A stretch of DNA of 64,000 bases from an uncultured SAR86 cluster bacterium (GCA_902523885.1 CABZAV010000002.1:130923-194922); one strand, 5' to 3'; numbered from the stretch's first letter, positions 1 through 10,445 are shown. Notes: generated by a model from the letters alone, not told the origin. Numbers and translations are program-made.

Positions 1-1049
1 CTTTAACTACAATTTTATGTTTGAGATTGTTTGGAGATAGTGGAGTTTTTATAGGTTCAGTAATTTTAACAATGATAGTCTTAATATTTGCAGAAGTAAC
101 TCCTAAAACTTTCGCTGCAAATTATGCAGAAAAAGTCGCTCTTCCTGCATCAATAATTCTTAAATTCCTTCAGAAAGTCCTTTATCCCTTGGTATGGATT
201 GTTAACTTTTTTTCAAACTCTATTCTGAAACTTTTTGGAGTCGAAGAAAAACAAACTGATGATGACATATCTCCAGAAGAATTAAAAAGTATTTTAGAAA
301 ATTCTGGAGATTTAATTCCGTCTAGGTATCAAGAAATGCTTTTAAGTGTATTAGAACTGGACAAAATTTCTATTGATGAAGTGATGATTCCTAAAAATGA
401 TGTCATAGGAATTGATCTTTCTAAAGATATCAATGAAATAAAAAGTTTTTTAGAAAGCTCGAAAAAAGAATTCTTCCCAATCTTTGATCAAAACCTTGAT
501 GATATAAAGGGAATAATAGATTTATATGGAATCAACTCATTCTTGTCCTCAAATAAATATAATAAAGACTCTTTGTTAGATAATTCTGAAGAAGTTTATT
601 TTGCTTTAGAGAATACTTCTCTAAATATTCAACTCAATAATTTTCAAAAAGATAAAAAAAAGGTGGCCATAGTTTTAGATGAATATGGCTCAGTTAAAGG
701 TATGATTGACATCAAGGATATCTTAGAGGAAATCGTTGGTGAACTTTCCGATCCACACGAAGAAGTTAGGGTAGATATCAAAGAACAAAAAGATGGTTCT
801 TATTTAATCGATGCAAGCATATCCGTCAGAGAAATTAATAAAAGACTTGGGTGGAATTTACCCCTTTCGGGCCCTAAAACTTTAAATGGTCTAATTTTAG
901 AAAATACTGAAACTATCCCAGAAGCTAATATTTCCTTAGAGATAGAGAATTACCTAATAGAAACAGTTCTTATTAAAGATAATATGATTAAATTTACCAA
1001 GGTCACAGAACTTTCGCCCCCTGACCCTGATGAAGAAGATCTAGACTAA
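1..1049 (+). CDS. CorB/CorC-type CNNM membrane protein with CBS pair (5' end cut off)
   Basis: The reading frame is open to the left edge, so the gene begins outside the window; the TTG at 21 is an internal Leu codon, because coding similarity continues upstream of it. The visible part has the end of a DUF21/CNNM membrane domain with the FAEVTPKTFA motif, then a paired CBS domain (DEYGSVKGMID lies in its second half), then a CorC_HlyC C-terminal domain. Relatives (E. coli CorB/YfjD, CorC, eukaryotic CNNM) are linked to magnesium/cobalt transport or efflux across the inner membrane; the exact substrate cannot be read here. The stop overlaps the end of the convergent downstream gene by 9 bases. 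Confidence 0.88.
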   Translation, partial: LTTILCLRLFGDSGVFIGSVILTMIVLIFAEVTPKTFAANYAEKVALPASIILKFLQKVLYPLVWIVNFFSNSILKLFGVEEKQTDDDISPEELKSILENSGDLIPSRYQEMLLSVLELDKISIDEVMIPKNDVIGIDLSKDINEIKSFLESSKKEFFPIFDQNLDDIKGIIDLYGINSFLSSNKYNKDSLLDNSEEVYFALENTSLNIQLNNFQKDKKKVAIVLDEYGSVKGMIDIKDILEEIVGELSDPHEEVRVDIKEQKDGSYLIDASISVREINKRLGWNLPLSGPKTLNGLILENTETIPEANISLEIENYLIETVLIKDNMIKFTKVTELSPPDPDEEDLD

Positions 1050-1688
1050 ATAGTAAACTAAACCTGAGAATATAATCGTTAGAGCTATGCTTGAAGTAAT
1101 AACTGCTCTTACAGACGCTATTACAGGATACATTTTTCCAAATATAGCATTAGCTTCAATTAACAAGATTGATGCCAAAACAATTAGAAATCCTAACCCA
1201 CTATATCCTTGCATGAAAGTTGGGTAATGTTCAGTTCCAATGGGCATGTGAGCAGAGAAAACCATAAAATACAACATTGGTAAGGAAAATAAAGTATTAG
1301 TTCTCGAAGCAAGCCCTGCTCTAGCTCCTGCTAATGCAACATCTCCTTCTTTAAGTCCGATGACAATTTTTTGGTTTCTCCAAATAATTCCCCAAACATT
1401 GAGCATCATTATCGTTCCCATCAATGCGCCCAAAATTATTATTGAAGATGCCCCAGTTTGAAGAATATATAATAAATAAAGACCCGTTAAAAAAGTTAGG
1501 AAAGCTGCCCATCTGAACCACCACAGAGCATTAGGGGCTAATTTTTTTAAAACATCTGATTTAGCATCAGGTTCGGCTTCTTTTAAATATTCCGTTTGGA
1601 CAAAATTAAAGTAATAAAGCAATCCAATCCAAACTATCCCAACAGCTGTATGGGCAAATCTAAAAAGAACATATGTAAAATATTCCAT
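1041..1688 (-). CDS. Urate-oxidase-N-like (PuuD-type) membrane protein
   Basis: A 215-residue integral membrane protein with about six or seven hydrophobic helices. The N-terminal FRFAHTAVGIVWIGLLYYFN stretch, with a His followed by a Trp-rich helix, resembles the Urate_ox_N (DUF989) membrane domain of PuuD urate hydroxylases. The cytochrome c domain (CxxCH) carried by PuuD proper is absent and no urate genes are nearby, so the reaction is unproven. I start it at 1688, not at the in-frame ATG at 1700, because a strong GGAGGTGA ribosome site (1691-1698) lies between them and is spaced for the later ATG. It converges on the CorB-like gene with overlapping stops. Confidence 0.7.
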   Translation of the reverse strand: MEYFTYVLFRFAHTAVGIVWIGLLYYFNFVQTEYLKEAEPDAKSDVLKKLAPNALWWFRWAAFLTFLTGLYLLYILQTGASSIIILGALMGTIMMLNVWGIIWRNQKIVIGLKEGDVALAGARAGLASRTNTLFSLPMLYFMVFSAHMPIGTEHYPTFMQGYSGLGFLIVLASILLIEANAIFGKMYPVIASVRAVITSSIALTIIFSGLVYYLV

Positions 1689-1736
1689 TCTCACCTCCAT
1701 TTATATTTTTAATTATAAAACAAGTATGAGTTCCCA

Positions 1737-2156
1737 ATGTATAGTATTTTTAATAAAATAAAAAAACAAATGTCTAAAGAATTTACTATTTTGGGTTATG
1801 AAATGGAAAAAATATCAATCTTTTTTGGTTTTTTCCTATTATTTTGGGGAATAGTTATTTCAGCATTATCTCAAAGTGATTCGATTACCTCTTATATTCC
1901 ATCTTTTTTTGGTTTGCCATTAATCTTATTTGGATTTCTTAGTCTAAGATTTCCAAGTAGAAAAAAACTTTTAATGCATATTGTCGTTTTATTTGGGTTA
2001 ATCATTTTCTTAGGAGGGTTGGATGTTTTAAGAAGTTTCCCAGATATATTCTCAAATTTTTGGGGAGATCTTTCCAAAATTATGCTTGTAGTGACCGGTT
2101 TTTTCTTTACTTATCTCAATATTAAATCTTTTATTTTTGCTAGAAAGAAATCTTAG
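1737..2156 (+). CDS. Small four-helix membrane protein, unknown function
   Basis: A 139-residue protein with four predicted hydrophobic helices (about residues 28-45, 52-70, 78-95 and 112-132) separated by short basic loops. I do not recognise a named function. It reads toward sodX and its last 17 bases overlap the end of that gene on the other strand. Starts at 1770 (MSKEF) or 1803 (MEKIS) are also possible; the last would place the first helix near the N-terminus, as in many small membrane proteins, and no clear ribosome site separates the choices. Confidence 0.6.
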   Translation: MYSIFNKIKKQMSKEFTILGYEMEKISIFFGFFLLFWGIVISALSQSDSITSYIPSFFGLPLILFGFLSLRFPSRKKLLMHIVVLFGLIIFLGGLDVLRSFPDIFSNFWGDLSKIMLVVTGFFFTYLNIKSFIFARKKS

Positions 2157-2427
2157 GCCCTCTTTTGGAAACAACTTTTCCGATAATATCTTTTTCGCTA
2201 TGTACTTGATCGCAAATGGAAGAATGAAGTTTATGGTTATCTCCTTTTAAAATAATTCCGCTTTTTTCCATGTTTATGATTCTCTTTATAACGTACCCAA
2301 GTTTTGGGAGTTTTAGAACGACTACATCATCTATACAATAATTAGGAAATTGCTCGGTTAAGACAAAATCTCCATCATTGTAAGATGGATTCATGCTGTT
2401 ACCTTTAATACGAAATATCTGAGACAT
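2140..2427 (-). CDS. sodX: Nickel superoxide dismutase maturation protease SodX
   Basis: A 95-residue S26-family (signal-peptidase/LexA-like) protease. Ser11 in GNSMNPS and Lys48 in VIKRI fit the Ser/Lys catalytic dyad. There is no membrane anchor, as expected for a cytoplasmic processing enzyme. It lies directly downstream of sodN, with the sodN stop at 2428 and the sodX start at 2427. In the known pairing SodX removes the short N-terminal leader of the Ni-SOD precursor to free the His1 needed for nickel binding. The length is typical of the family. The gene overlaps the end of the convergent membrane-protein gene. Confidence 0.9.
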   Translation of the reverse strand: MSQIFRIKGNSMNPSYNDGDFVLTEQFPNYCIDDVVVLKLPKLGYVIKRIINMEKSGIILKGDNHKLHSSICDQVHSEKDIIGKVVSKRGPKISF

Positions 2428-2886
2428 TTAAAGATTGGGAACGACCATTTCCAAAGCAGGAGGATAAGGTGCAGTCACTCTTGAAATCTCGATATTTTTT
2501 GTCCTCCAAAATATCTCACTGAAATTATTAACAAGCTCAACGAGTTTTTCTGCATTTCCTCTTTCAAGGCTTTGTTTGCATTTAGAACCTTGCATCATAA
2601 TTGAGTGAACAACTTCATGAATATTAGGAAAAGCTTCAATTTGCGGATCTTTAAAATAATCTCCCCAAATAATTCTCGTTTCGTCTTTTACAATACGAGC
2701 TTGATTTTCTTTTTCTAAAGTAAGTCTTGCTAATTCTGAAGAATCTTCTGATTTTGAAGTATCAAATTTTTTTTCTTCAATTATATCTATTATCCTTACT
2801 ATAGTAAGAGCAGCTATCTGAATCACTACGGGATCATAAATTTTGCATGGTATGTCGCAGTGAGCTGAAACTTCTTTAAAAGTCAT
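2428..2886 (-). CDS. sodN: Superoxide dismutase [Ni]
   Basis: A 152-residue Ni-SOD that converts superoxide to oxygen and hydrogen peroxide. The nickel hook is explicit: residues 9-19 read HCDIPCKIYDP, so after removal of eight leader residues the mature chain has His1, Cys2 and Cys6 as nickel ligands and Tyr9 near the active site. The rest is helical, consistent with the four-helix bundle that forms a hexamer. An AAGGAG ribosome site precedes the ATG. It is followed at once by its protease gene sodX. Ni-SOD replaces Fe/Mn-SOD in many iron-poor marine bacteria; whether that is so here cannot be told from this window. Confidence 0.95.
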   Translation of the reverse strand: MTFKEVSAHCDIPCKIYDPVVIQIAALTIVRIIDIIEEKKFDTSKSEDSSELARLTLEKENQARIVKDETRIIWGDYFKDPQIEAFPNIHEVVHSIMMQGSKCKQSLERGNAEKLVELVNNFSEIFWRTKNIEISRVTAPYPPALEMVVPNL

Positions 2887-3044
2887 ATTATTTTCTCCTT
2901 ATTAATTCTGATAAAAACACTACTAAACTAGTAAATACAAATTCTTTCTCAAAAGTAAAATAAAATTAATTATTTCAATATGAGAAATATAATTTAAAAA
3001 ATAAATTTTTTATATTTTTTAATATTTGATTATAAATTATAAAA

Positions 3045-3073
3045 AAAAATAGGGACACGTGGTCCCTATTTTT
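3045..3073 (-). terminator. Rho-independent terminator after groEL
   Basis: A perfect hairpin with 12-base arms (3045-3056 and 3062-3073) around a 5-base ACGTG loop. Read on the minus strand it is followed by a run of T. It lies about 20 bases past the groEL stop and should end groESL transcripts. The A/T ends of the arms could let it work in both directions, but no plus-strand gene reads into it. Confidence 0.85.
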
Positions 3074-3093
3074 CTTATAAGTTTATTTGATTA

Positions 3094-4749
<1,656 letters not shown>

Positions 4750-4757
4750 TTATAAAT

Positions 4758-5048
4758 TTAGGATACCGTACCTAAAAGGTCACTATCACTAAGTATCAAT
4801 AATTCTTCTCCGTCGATTTTTATTGTGTTATTTCCTGCATATTGCCCAAAAACTACAATATCACCGACCTTTACTGAAACTTCAACTTTTTCTCCGTTAT
4901 CAAGTGTTTTGCCAGGTCCAACTGCCAAAACTTCTCCTTGAGAAGGTTTTTCGGCGGCTGAACCAGGTAGTACTATTCCGCCAGCAGAAGTTTCTTCTTC
5001 ATCGCCTCTTCTTACAAGAAGCTTATCTCCAAGTGGATTAAATTTCAT
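4758..5048 (-). CDS. groES: Co-chaperonin GroES (10 kDa)
   Basis: A 96-residue GroES, the lid of the GroEL folding chamber. It shows the N-terminal [11 protein letters not shown] strand, the mobile loop around residues 17-32 ([12 protein letters not shown]) that binds GroEL, and the closing VGPGK and [11 protein letters not shown] segments. A GGAG ribosome site sits before the ATG. It is the first gene of the groESL operon. A heat-shock-type promoter lies about 80-110 bases upstream, inside the end of the neighbouring VanZ-like gene. Confidence 0.98.
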   Translation of the reverse strand: MKFNPLGDKLLVRRGDEEETSAGGIVLPGSAAEKPSQGEVLAVGPGKTLDNGEKVEVSVKVGDIVVFGQYAGNNTIKIDGEELLILSDSDLLGTVS

Positions 5049-5128
5049 TTAACTTTCTCCATAAATTTTAATCTATTGTTTGAGTTCGGCATTCTAGATA
5101 AGACTTAAGAAATACACAACTCCAAATA

Positions 5129-5157
5129 TATTTATGTTCTTCTTTTGTTTTTTCAAG
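5129..5157 (-). promoter_or_regulatory. Probable sigma-32 (RpoH) promoter of groESL
   Basis: On the minus strand there is a perfect CTTGAAA -35 element (5157-5151), a 14-base spacer and a CATAAAT-type -10 element (about 5136-5129). The sigma-32 consensus is CTTGAAA then CCCCAT-T. The -10 half is only a partial match. The start point would fall near 5120, leaving a leader of about 70 bases before groES. A better-scoring copy of the same pattern precedes the small heat-shock gene at 21849, which supports the call. Confidence 0.55.
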
Positions 5158-5503
5158 CCCTAGAAAAGAAAAATATTTTTTTCCAAAAAATAACTAAAAT
5201 TCCCAACAAATTAAAAAATAAATCTATAAAGTCTCCTTCTCTATATGGAAGAAACCATTGGATGATTTCGGATAAAACTGCATAAAAAATAATAAAAAAT
5301 AATGAAGTTTTTAAATAATTATTTGATTTTTTTAATAAAAAAGACAAAGTTAAAAATAAAAAAAAATGCATTGCTTTGTCTGGCAAATTTATTAATGATC
5401 CTCCGCTAGGCTGAGAAAAAAGAGCGTAAGAAGAAATTAATAAGACAACTATAAAAATAGAAGTCCAAAAATATGAAAATTCTATACTTTTAGTCAAACC
5501 CAA
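5153..5503 (-). CDS. VanZ-like family membrane protein
   Basis: A 116-residue protein with about four membrane helices. The spaced DKAMHFF, SEIIQW and GDFIDLFFNLLG motifs are those of the VanZ-like family (small membrane proteins, mostly uncharacterised; VanZ itself gives low-level teicoplanin resistance in enterococci). No resistance role should be assumed. Its start overlaps the end of the ampG-like gene by 14 bases and it is the last gene of the long minus-strand run. Its own stop codon overlaps the -35 element of the groESL promoter. Confidence 0.75.
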   Translation of the reverse strand: MGLTKSIEFSYFWTSIFIVVLLISSYALFSQPSGGSLINLPDKAMHFFLFLTLSFLLKKSNNYLKTSLFFIIFYAVLSEIIQWFLPYREGDFIDLFFNLLGILVIFWKKIFFFSRA

Positions 5504-6770
5504 ATATTTCCTTTTTCTTATAAACCATCAAAGAAAAGATAATGGCTGGAATTCCCAATAAAGCACAAATGATAAAAAAATAATGAAATCCAAGATCTTC
5601 AACTATAAATCCAGAACCACCAGAAATAAGCCTTGGGGGAATAGCAACCAATCCAAAGAGCAGAGCATACTGAGTTGCGGTATAAGTTTTTGATACCATT
5701 CTAGATAAAAAGGTAATGCCCACTACCCCAATAAAGCCTTGAGAAAAATTGTCTATAGTTATAGTTATCACCAGTGCCCAAATATCATATCCAACTGAAT
5801 TTAAATAGATAAAAGGTAAATTTGCTAAGGGAACAAAAATAGCTCCGAAAACCATATTTTTTACAAGTCCAAATTTAAAGAGAGTTAAACCAGCAAAAAG
5901 TCCGCCAATAATAGCCATCCACAAACCATAAAAATTTGCTATTTCTGCTACTTCAATTTTTGAAAACCCAACTGATTGATAAAAAGGCATCGCCATTGGC
6001 CCCAGAAACATATCACTAAGACGATAAGTAAATGTTAATAATAAAAGTAAAAATAGGTGTTTTTTATATCTTTTAAAGAGATCCGTTAAGGGAGAAATAA
6101 AAGAATCTTTAAACCAAATCATAGGCGTATTCAAAATAGAAATGTATGGTTTTTCTTCTCTCTCAGGTTCAGGTAAAAAAAATAGAATTGATAAAGAAAA
6201 AGCTAAAAATAAAATTCCAACAAATATGTATGCCATATCCCAACCATAAAACTCTGCGATATAAAAGGTAATAACTTGTGAAAGAAGAACGGCGCCGATT
6301 CTATAACCGATAATATAAACTGCAGAAGCTTCTCCAATCTCTTTTTTATTTACTAGTTCAATCCTTAGAGCATCTACGCAAATATCTTGTGTTGCAGAAA
6401 AAATACTAAGAAAAATAACTGCTAAAACAAATACCTGTAAATTTTCAGAAGGGTTTTGAAATCCTATTACAATTATTGTAAAAAAGCTCAAAACCTGAGA
6501 TAAAAAAAGCCAGCTTCGTCTTTGACCAATTCTATAAAAATAAGGAATTCTCAGTCTATCTACTAACGGGGCCCAAAACATTTTCAAGGAATATGCCAAT
6601 AGAACCAGTGACAAAAGCCCGATTGTCGACTTTTTAATACCTATTTCAGCAAGCCAATAGTTTAGAGGGTCAATTAAAAGACCTAGTGGCAAACCGGACA
6701 GGAAACCCAAAAAAAGCACTAAAATTACTCTTGGTTGTAGATAATTCCTTAAGGAATTAGTCCAACTCAT
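5490..6770 (-). CDS. ampG: AmpG-type MFS permease (muropeptide uptake)
   Basis: A 426-residue major-facilitator protein with about twelve helices. The N-terminal GFLSGLPLGLL segment, the following helix ending FWAPLVDRL and the basic turn RIGQRRSW match AmpG, the inner-membrane importer of GlcNAc-1,6-anhydroMurNAc peptides released during wall turnover. It is somewhat shorter than E. coli AmpG (491). It sits three genes from ampD in the same run, next to yajQ, which supports a role in peptidoglycan recycling. A ribosome site is weak and only 2 bases separate it from yajQ. Confidence 0.88.
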   Translation of the reverse strand: MSWTNSLRNYLQPRVILVLFLGFLSGLPLGLLIDPLNYWLAEIGIKKSTIGLLSLVLLAYSLKMFWAPLVDRLRIPYFYRIGQRRSWLFLSQVLSFFTIIVIGFQNPSENLQVFVLAVIFLSIFSATQDICVDALRIELVNKKEIGEASAVYIIGYRIGAVLLSQVITFYIAEFYGWDMAYIFVGILFLAFSLSILFFLPEPEREEKPYISILNTPMIWFKDSFISPLTDLFKRYKKHLFLLLLLTFTYRLSDMFLGPMAMPFYQSVGFSKIEVAEIANFYGLWMAIIGGLFAGLTLFKFGLVKNMVFGAIFVPLANLPFIYLNSVGYDIWALVITITIDNFSQGFIGVVGITFLSRMVSKTYTATQYALLFGLVAIPPRLISGGSGFIVEDLGFHYFFIICALLGIPAIIFSLMVYKKKEIFGFD

Positions 6771-6772
6771 TT

Positions 6773-7255
6773 TTAATCTCTAAAGTTTTTAAATTGGATA
6801 GGTATCTCTATCTCTTTACTTTTAAGCAGAGTAATAATTTCTTGCAATTCATCTCTTTTTTTTCCGTTGACCCTTAAAGAGTCTCCTTGAATTGAGCTTT
6901 GAACTTTTATTTTAGAAGACTTAATAATTTTGACAATTTCTCTCGCTATATCTTGATTTATGCCTTGATTAATTTCAGCATCCAGAGATGCAGTGCTATT
7001 AGATATATTTTTTTCTCCTAGTTTCAAAGCTTTTAAGTCAATGCCTCTTTTGGCTAAATTTTCTTTTAATATTGGAATCATTTGATCAATTTGAAAAGCT
7101 TCATTTGCATTTAACTTAACAATTTCGTTGGCAAACTCAAAACTTGCATTAGCCTCTTTAAAGTCGTATCTGTTAGCAATGACTCTATTGGATTGATCTA
7201 TGGCATTGGTAAGTTCGTGTAAATCAACTTTGGATTCAATATCAAATGACGGCAT
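6773..7255 (-). CDS. yajQ: YajQ-family nucleotide-binding protein
   Basis: A 160-residue protein of the UPF0234/YajQ family, with the typical MPSFDIESKVD start and the VQSSIQGDSLRVNGKKRDELQ segment near the C-terminal third. Family members have two RNA-binding-like folds, and some bind cyclic di-GMP. The cellular role is not settled. It lies between ampG and ampD with gaps of 2 bases on either side, so it is surely co-transcribed with them; that link is not one I know to be functional. Confidence 0.93.
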   Translation of the reverse strand: MPSFDIESKVDLHELTNAIDQSNRVIANRYDFKEANASFEFANEIVKLNANEAFQIDQMIPILKENLAKRGIDLKALKLGEKNISNSTASLDAEINQGINQDIAREIVKIIKSSKIKVQSSIQGDSLRVNGKKRDELQEIITLLKSKEIEIPIQFKNFRD

Positions 7256-7257
7256 AA

Positions 7258-7791
7258 CTAAATCTCAGATTTATAATTTTTCCAATCAAAATAAATTCCA
7301 GGGTCTAACTTTCTTCCTGGAGCAATAAATGAATGGCCAACAATTCTTTCTTTGCTAATTTTAGGATAGTTTTGCATTAAAGTGCGCGTCAATTCAATCA
7401 ATTTTGAATATTGAACATCTTCGAACATACTATTATCGGTTCCTTCTAGCTCTATTCCAATTGAAAAATCATTACAGTTGTTTTTGCCTTGAAAAGATGA
7501 CTCGCCTGCATGCCAAGCACGGTTATTTGTTGAAACAAATTGTTTCAAAATCCCTGTTCTCTCAATTAAAAAATGTGAAGAAACTTTTAAATTAGATATT
7601 TGTTTGAAATAAGGATCTTCTGAAGGATCTAATTCATTTAAAAAAAACCTATCTATATGGTTCGATCCATATTTTGCAGGGGGAAGACTTATTGCATGAA
7701 TTACAATCAAACTTACATCATCCTTTCTTTCATCAAAATTAGGAGATTTTAAAATTTCAGCTCCGTCTATCCAGCCCTTTTCTTTAGTCAT
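7258..7791 (-). CDS. ampD: 1,6-anhydro-N-acetylmuramoyl-L-alanine amidase AmpD
   Basis: A 177-residue Amidase_2 enzyme that cuts the bond between anhydroMurNAc and L-Ala in the cytoplasm during wall recycling. Zinc ligands are visible: His32 (VIHAIS), His153 (GHSFIAPG) and Asp163 (KLDPG), with Lys161 near the active site, matching E. coli His34, His154, Asp164 and Lys162. There is no signal peptide, as expected for AmpD rather than the secreted amidases. Its start overlaps the dadA stop by 8 bases. No ampC or ampR is nearby. Confidence 0.95.
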   Translation of the reverse strand: MTKEKGWIDGAEILKSPNFDERKDDVSLIVIHAISLPPAKYGSNHIDRFFLNELDPSEDPYFKQISNLKVSSHFLIERTGILKQFVSTNNRAWHAGESSFQGKNNCNDFSIGIELEGTDNSMFEDVQYSKLIELTRTLMQNYPKISKERIVGHSFIAPGRKLDPGIYFDWKNYKSEI

Positions 7792-9022
7792 TAATCATTT
7801 TCTCGGCTAATAAATCTCCAGTCGCAGCTCCTAAAGTCCAGCCTAAATGTCCATGTCCAGTGTTGTAAAAAATGCCTTTGGCTTTGCTCTCAAAAATTAG
7901 TGGCATCATATCTGGGGTCATCGGCCTTAACCCCGCCCAGGGTGTGTAATTTTCCGTACTTACTCCTGGAAAATATTCTCTTACCCACCCTAGCAAGGGC
8001 CTTATTCTGTCTTGCTTAATATCTTTGTTTGTTCCTGCTAATTCAGCAGTGCCCGCTACTCTCAGTCTATCTCCCAGCCTACTTGAAACAATTTTCTTGG
8101 GATCGTCTAAAAGAGAAACTTTCGGAGCTGAAAATTTTGATTCTTCATCATCTAACTGAATCGTTACACTATAACCTTTTACTGGATAAACCCGCATAGA
8201 ATCGCCTAGAGTATCTGCAAACCTTTGAGTTTCTATTCCCGCGCAAATTGCAACTTGATCAAATTGCATTCCAGAGGCTCCAGATTCATTTGTTGAAGAT
8301 AAAATAACTTTATCTTTATCTTTATAAATTGATTCAATTTCTGTATTAAATTTAGACTTAACGCCATATTTTTTTTCGAGCACTTCATGCATATTTTTAC
8401 AAAATTTATGAATATCTCCACTTGCATCTGATTTTGTGTAAATACCGCCTACTATTTTTTTATCATTCTTTGCTGATTTAAAAGCAGGTTCTAAATCTTC
8501 AACTTCATCTGAATCTAGGACTTCCCATTCCATACCATCTTGATGAAGCCATGAAGCCTTACTTGCAGCAGCATTTAATTCTTTCTTGTTATCATAAAAA
8601 TGAAGTATTCCCTCTTTAAGCAAATCAAAATCTATCCCTTCATGATCTGCAATATCAAAATATATCTGTCTAGCTCTTTTAGCCAACTCAATGGTCTCTT
8701 GAGTTTTGGATTTGTGTTTGCCGTCAAAGGTAGCCATCAAAAATCCTAAAATCCATTTATATTTTTGTAAACTCGGAGAAGGATTAAATAAAAGGGGTGC
8801 ATCTTTTTTAAACATCCATTTAACACCATTGATAATATTTTTTGGAGTATTCCAAACTTCAGAGTTACTTGCACTTAATTGACCACCGTTCGCATAACTT
8901 GTTGCCATAGCAGGATATCTCCTAGAGTCTATCAGGGTTACCTCCATACCTTGTTTGGCAAGAGAATAAGCAGTAGTTGTTCCTGCTATTCCAGCTCCAA
9001 TTACTGCAACTTTCTTTCTCAT
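7784..9022 (-). CDS. dadA: D-amino acid dehydrogenase (FAD)
   Basis: A 412-residue DAO-family flavoprotein. The N-terminal VIGAGIAGTTTAYSLAKQG is the FAD-binding Rossmann motif, followed by the family segment SRRYPAMATSYANGGQLSAS. The C-terminal GHGHLGWTLGAATG closes the FAD site. DadA oxidises D-alanine and other D-amino acids to keto acids, passing electrons to the respiratory chain. Next to ampD and ampG it may burn D-amino acids freed from recycled peptides; that is inference. Its ATG shares a 4-base ATGA overlap with the ispH stop. Confidence 0.93.
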   Translation of the reverse strand: MRKKVAVIGAGIAGTTTAYSLAKQGMEVTLIDSRRYPAMATSYANGGQLSASNSEVWNTPKNIINGVKWMFKKDAPLLFNPSPSLQKYKWILGFLMATFDGKHKSKTQETIELAKRARQIYFDIADHEGIDFDLLKEGILHFYDNKKELNAAASKASWLHQDGMEWEVLDSDEVEDLEPAFKSAKNDKKIVGGIYTKSDASGDIHKFCKNMHEVLEKKYGVKSKFNTEIESIYKDKDKVILSSTNESGASGMQFDQVAICAGIETQRFADTLGDSMRVYPVKGYSVTIQLDDEESKFSAPKVSLLDDPKKIVSSRLGDRLRVAGTAELAGTNKDIKQDRIRPLLGWVREYFPGVSTENYTPWAGLRPMTPDMMPLIFESKAKGIFYNTGHGHLGWTLGAATGDLLAEKMIND

Positions 9023-9954
9023 CTTAATTCTGCTGGAAGTTTGAAATATATGTTTTCTTCTAATCCATCTAATTCTTCTTCATTAGAATAGCCAAAGCTA
9101 ACACATTTATGAACTATAGATTGAACCAACTCTTCAGGGGCCGAAGCTCCAGCAGTTATACCTAGGGCAGAAACATTTTTTAGCATTTCCCTGGATATTT
9201 GATCAGGATCATCTACTAAATAAGACTTAGAACCTGATTTCTCTGCTAATTCTTTTAATCTATTTGAATTAGAGCTATTTTCCGATCCAACAACCAGAAT
9301 AAGTTGAGTTTCAAGTGCTAATTGTTTTACAGCATCTTGTCTGTTTTGTGTTGCATAACAAATATCTTCTGAGTTTGGTTCTTGAAGAGAAGGAAATCTT
9401 TTTTTAAGTTCAGAAATTATTTCTTCTGTATCAGAGACCGATAAAGTTGTTTGGGTAACTAAATATAAGTTTTCGGGCTGCTCAATTGAGACAGTTTTAG
9501 CTTGATCTAAATTTTCAACTAAATACATATTTCCTGTCGATTTTTCAGGAAATCTTCCAAGTGTTCCTTCTACCTCAGGATGATTTTTATGTCCTATCAT
9601 GACGATATCTTTTCCAGCTAAACCAAACCTGATGACTTCTTTATGAACTTTTGAAACCAACGGACAAGTTGCATCGAAAAATTTTAATTTTCTTTGATAT
9701 GCGTCCAGCTCGACCTTTTCTGAAACGCCATGAGCAGAAAAAACTGTAATGCCGTCTTCTGGAATTTCTGATAATTCTTTTACAAAAATTGCACCTTTCC
9801 TTTTTAAATCTTCAACAACTTTTCTGTTGTGCACCACTTCATGTCTGACATAAATTGGCGCTCCAAACTTTTCTAAAGCAATTGAGACTATGTCAATAGC
9901 TCTATCGACTCCAGCGCAAAAACCTCGTGGATTAGCTAATTTAATTACTTTCAT
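9019..9954 (-). CDS. ispH: 4-hydroxy-3-methylbut-2-enyl diphosphate reductase
   Basis: A 311-residue [4Fe-4S] enzyme, the last step of the MEP isoprenoid route, giving IPP and DMAPP. The three cluster cysteines are present in [11 protein letters not shown] (Cys13), DATCPLVSK (about residue 98) and [11 protein letters not shown] (about 198). The HEVVHN segment carries conserved substrate-binding His. The length matches E. coli IspH (316). It follows lspA with a 4-base overlap, the normal gammaproteobacterial order, except that the fkpB gene usually found between them is missing. Confidence 0.98.
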   Translation of the reverse strand: MKVIKLANPRGFCAGVDRAIDIVSIALEKFGAPIYVRHEVVHNRKVVEDLKRKGAIFVKELSEIPEDGITVFSAHGVSEKVELDAYQRKLKFFDATCPLVSKVHKEVIRFGLAGKDIVMIGHKNHPEVEGTLGRFPEKSTGNMYLVENLDQAKTVSIEQPENLYLVTQTTLSVSDTEEIISELKKRFPSLQEPNSEDICYATQNRQDAVKQLALETQLILVVGSENSSNSNRLKELAEKSGSKSYLVDDPDQISREMLKNVSALGITAGASAPEELVQSIVHKCVSFGYSNEEELDGLEENIYFKLPAELR

Positions 9955-10445
9955 TTTTTATAAAAAATTAAAGATTTAAATACATAAATCAATATACCTA
10001 TGGTGACATACGAATCAGCTAAATTAAATATGTACGGATTGAAAGATATATCAATAAAATCAACCACAAACCCATGATTAATTCTATCAATAAAGTTTCC
10101 TAAGCCACCTGCTAAAATTAAAGAGAAAGCGCAATATTCAGTAGTTGAAAAATTTTCTTTAAAAAAAGAAGTGAAAATATATAAAAATAATATAAAGCAG
10201 ATAATTAAAACTAAAATTGAGATCCAGAGTGACAAATTAAAACTTTCATTATTTAAAAAGCTAAATGCAACCCCATAATTTTTCACAAATGTGAAACTTA
10301 TAACGCTAAAAATTTGTTTAGATTGATTAATTTCATAATTATTTAAAATAAATAATTTTAAGACTTGATCAATTAATATTAGAGCAAATATTAAGCAAAA
10401 TAATTTTACTTTAAGACGAGTGTTATATAAAAAATCTAGTCTCAC
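9951..10445 (-). CDS. lspA: Lipoprotein signal peptidase (signal peptidase II)
   Basis: A 164-residue inner-membrane aspartyl protease that removes signal peptides from lipidated prolipoproteins. Four hydrophobic helices are visible, with the first catalytic Asp in [10 protein letters not shown] (about residue 124) and the second in [11 protein letters not shown] (about 143), plus the [17 protein letters not shown] motif. The start is GTG at 10445, inside the last 23 bases of ileS; the N-terminal cytoplasmic segment is then about 13 residues. Order ileS-lspA-ispH is conserved in gammaproteobacteria. Confidence 0.96.
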   Translation of the reverse strand: MRLDFLYNTRLKVKLFCLIFALILIDQVLKLFILNNYEINQSKQIFSVISFTFVKNYGVAFSFLNNESFNLSLWISILVLIICFILFLYIFTSFFKENFSTTEYCAFSLILAGGLGNFIDRINHGFVVDFIDISFNPYIFNLADSYVTIGILIYVFKSLIFYKK

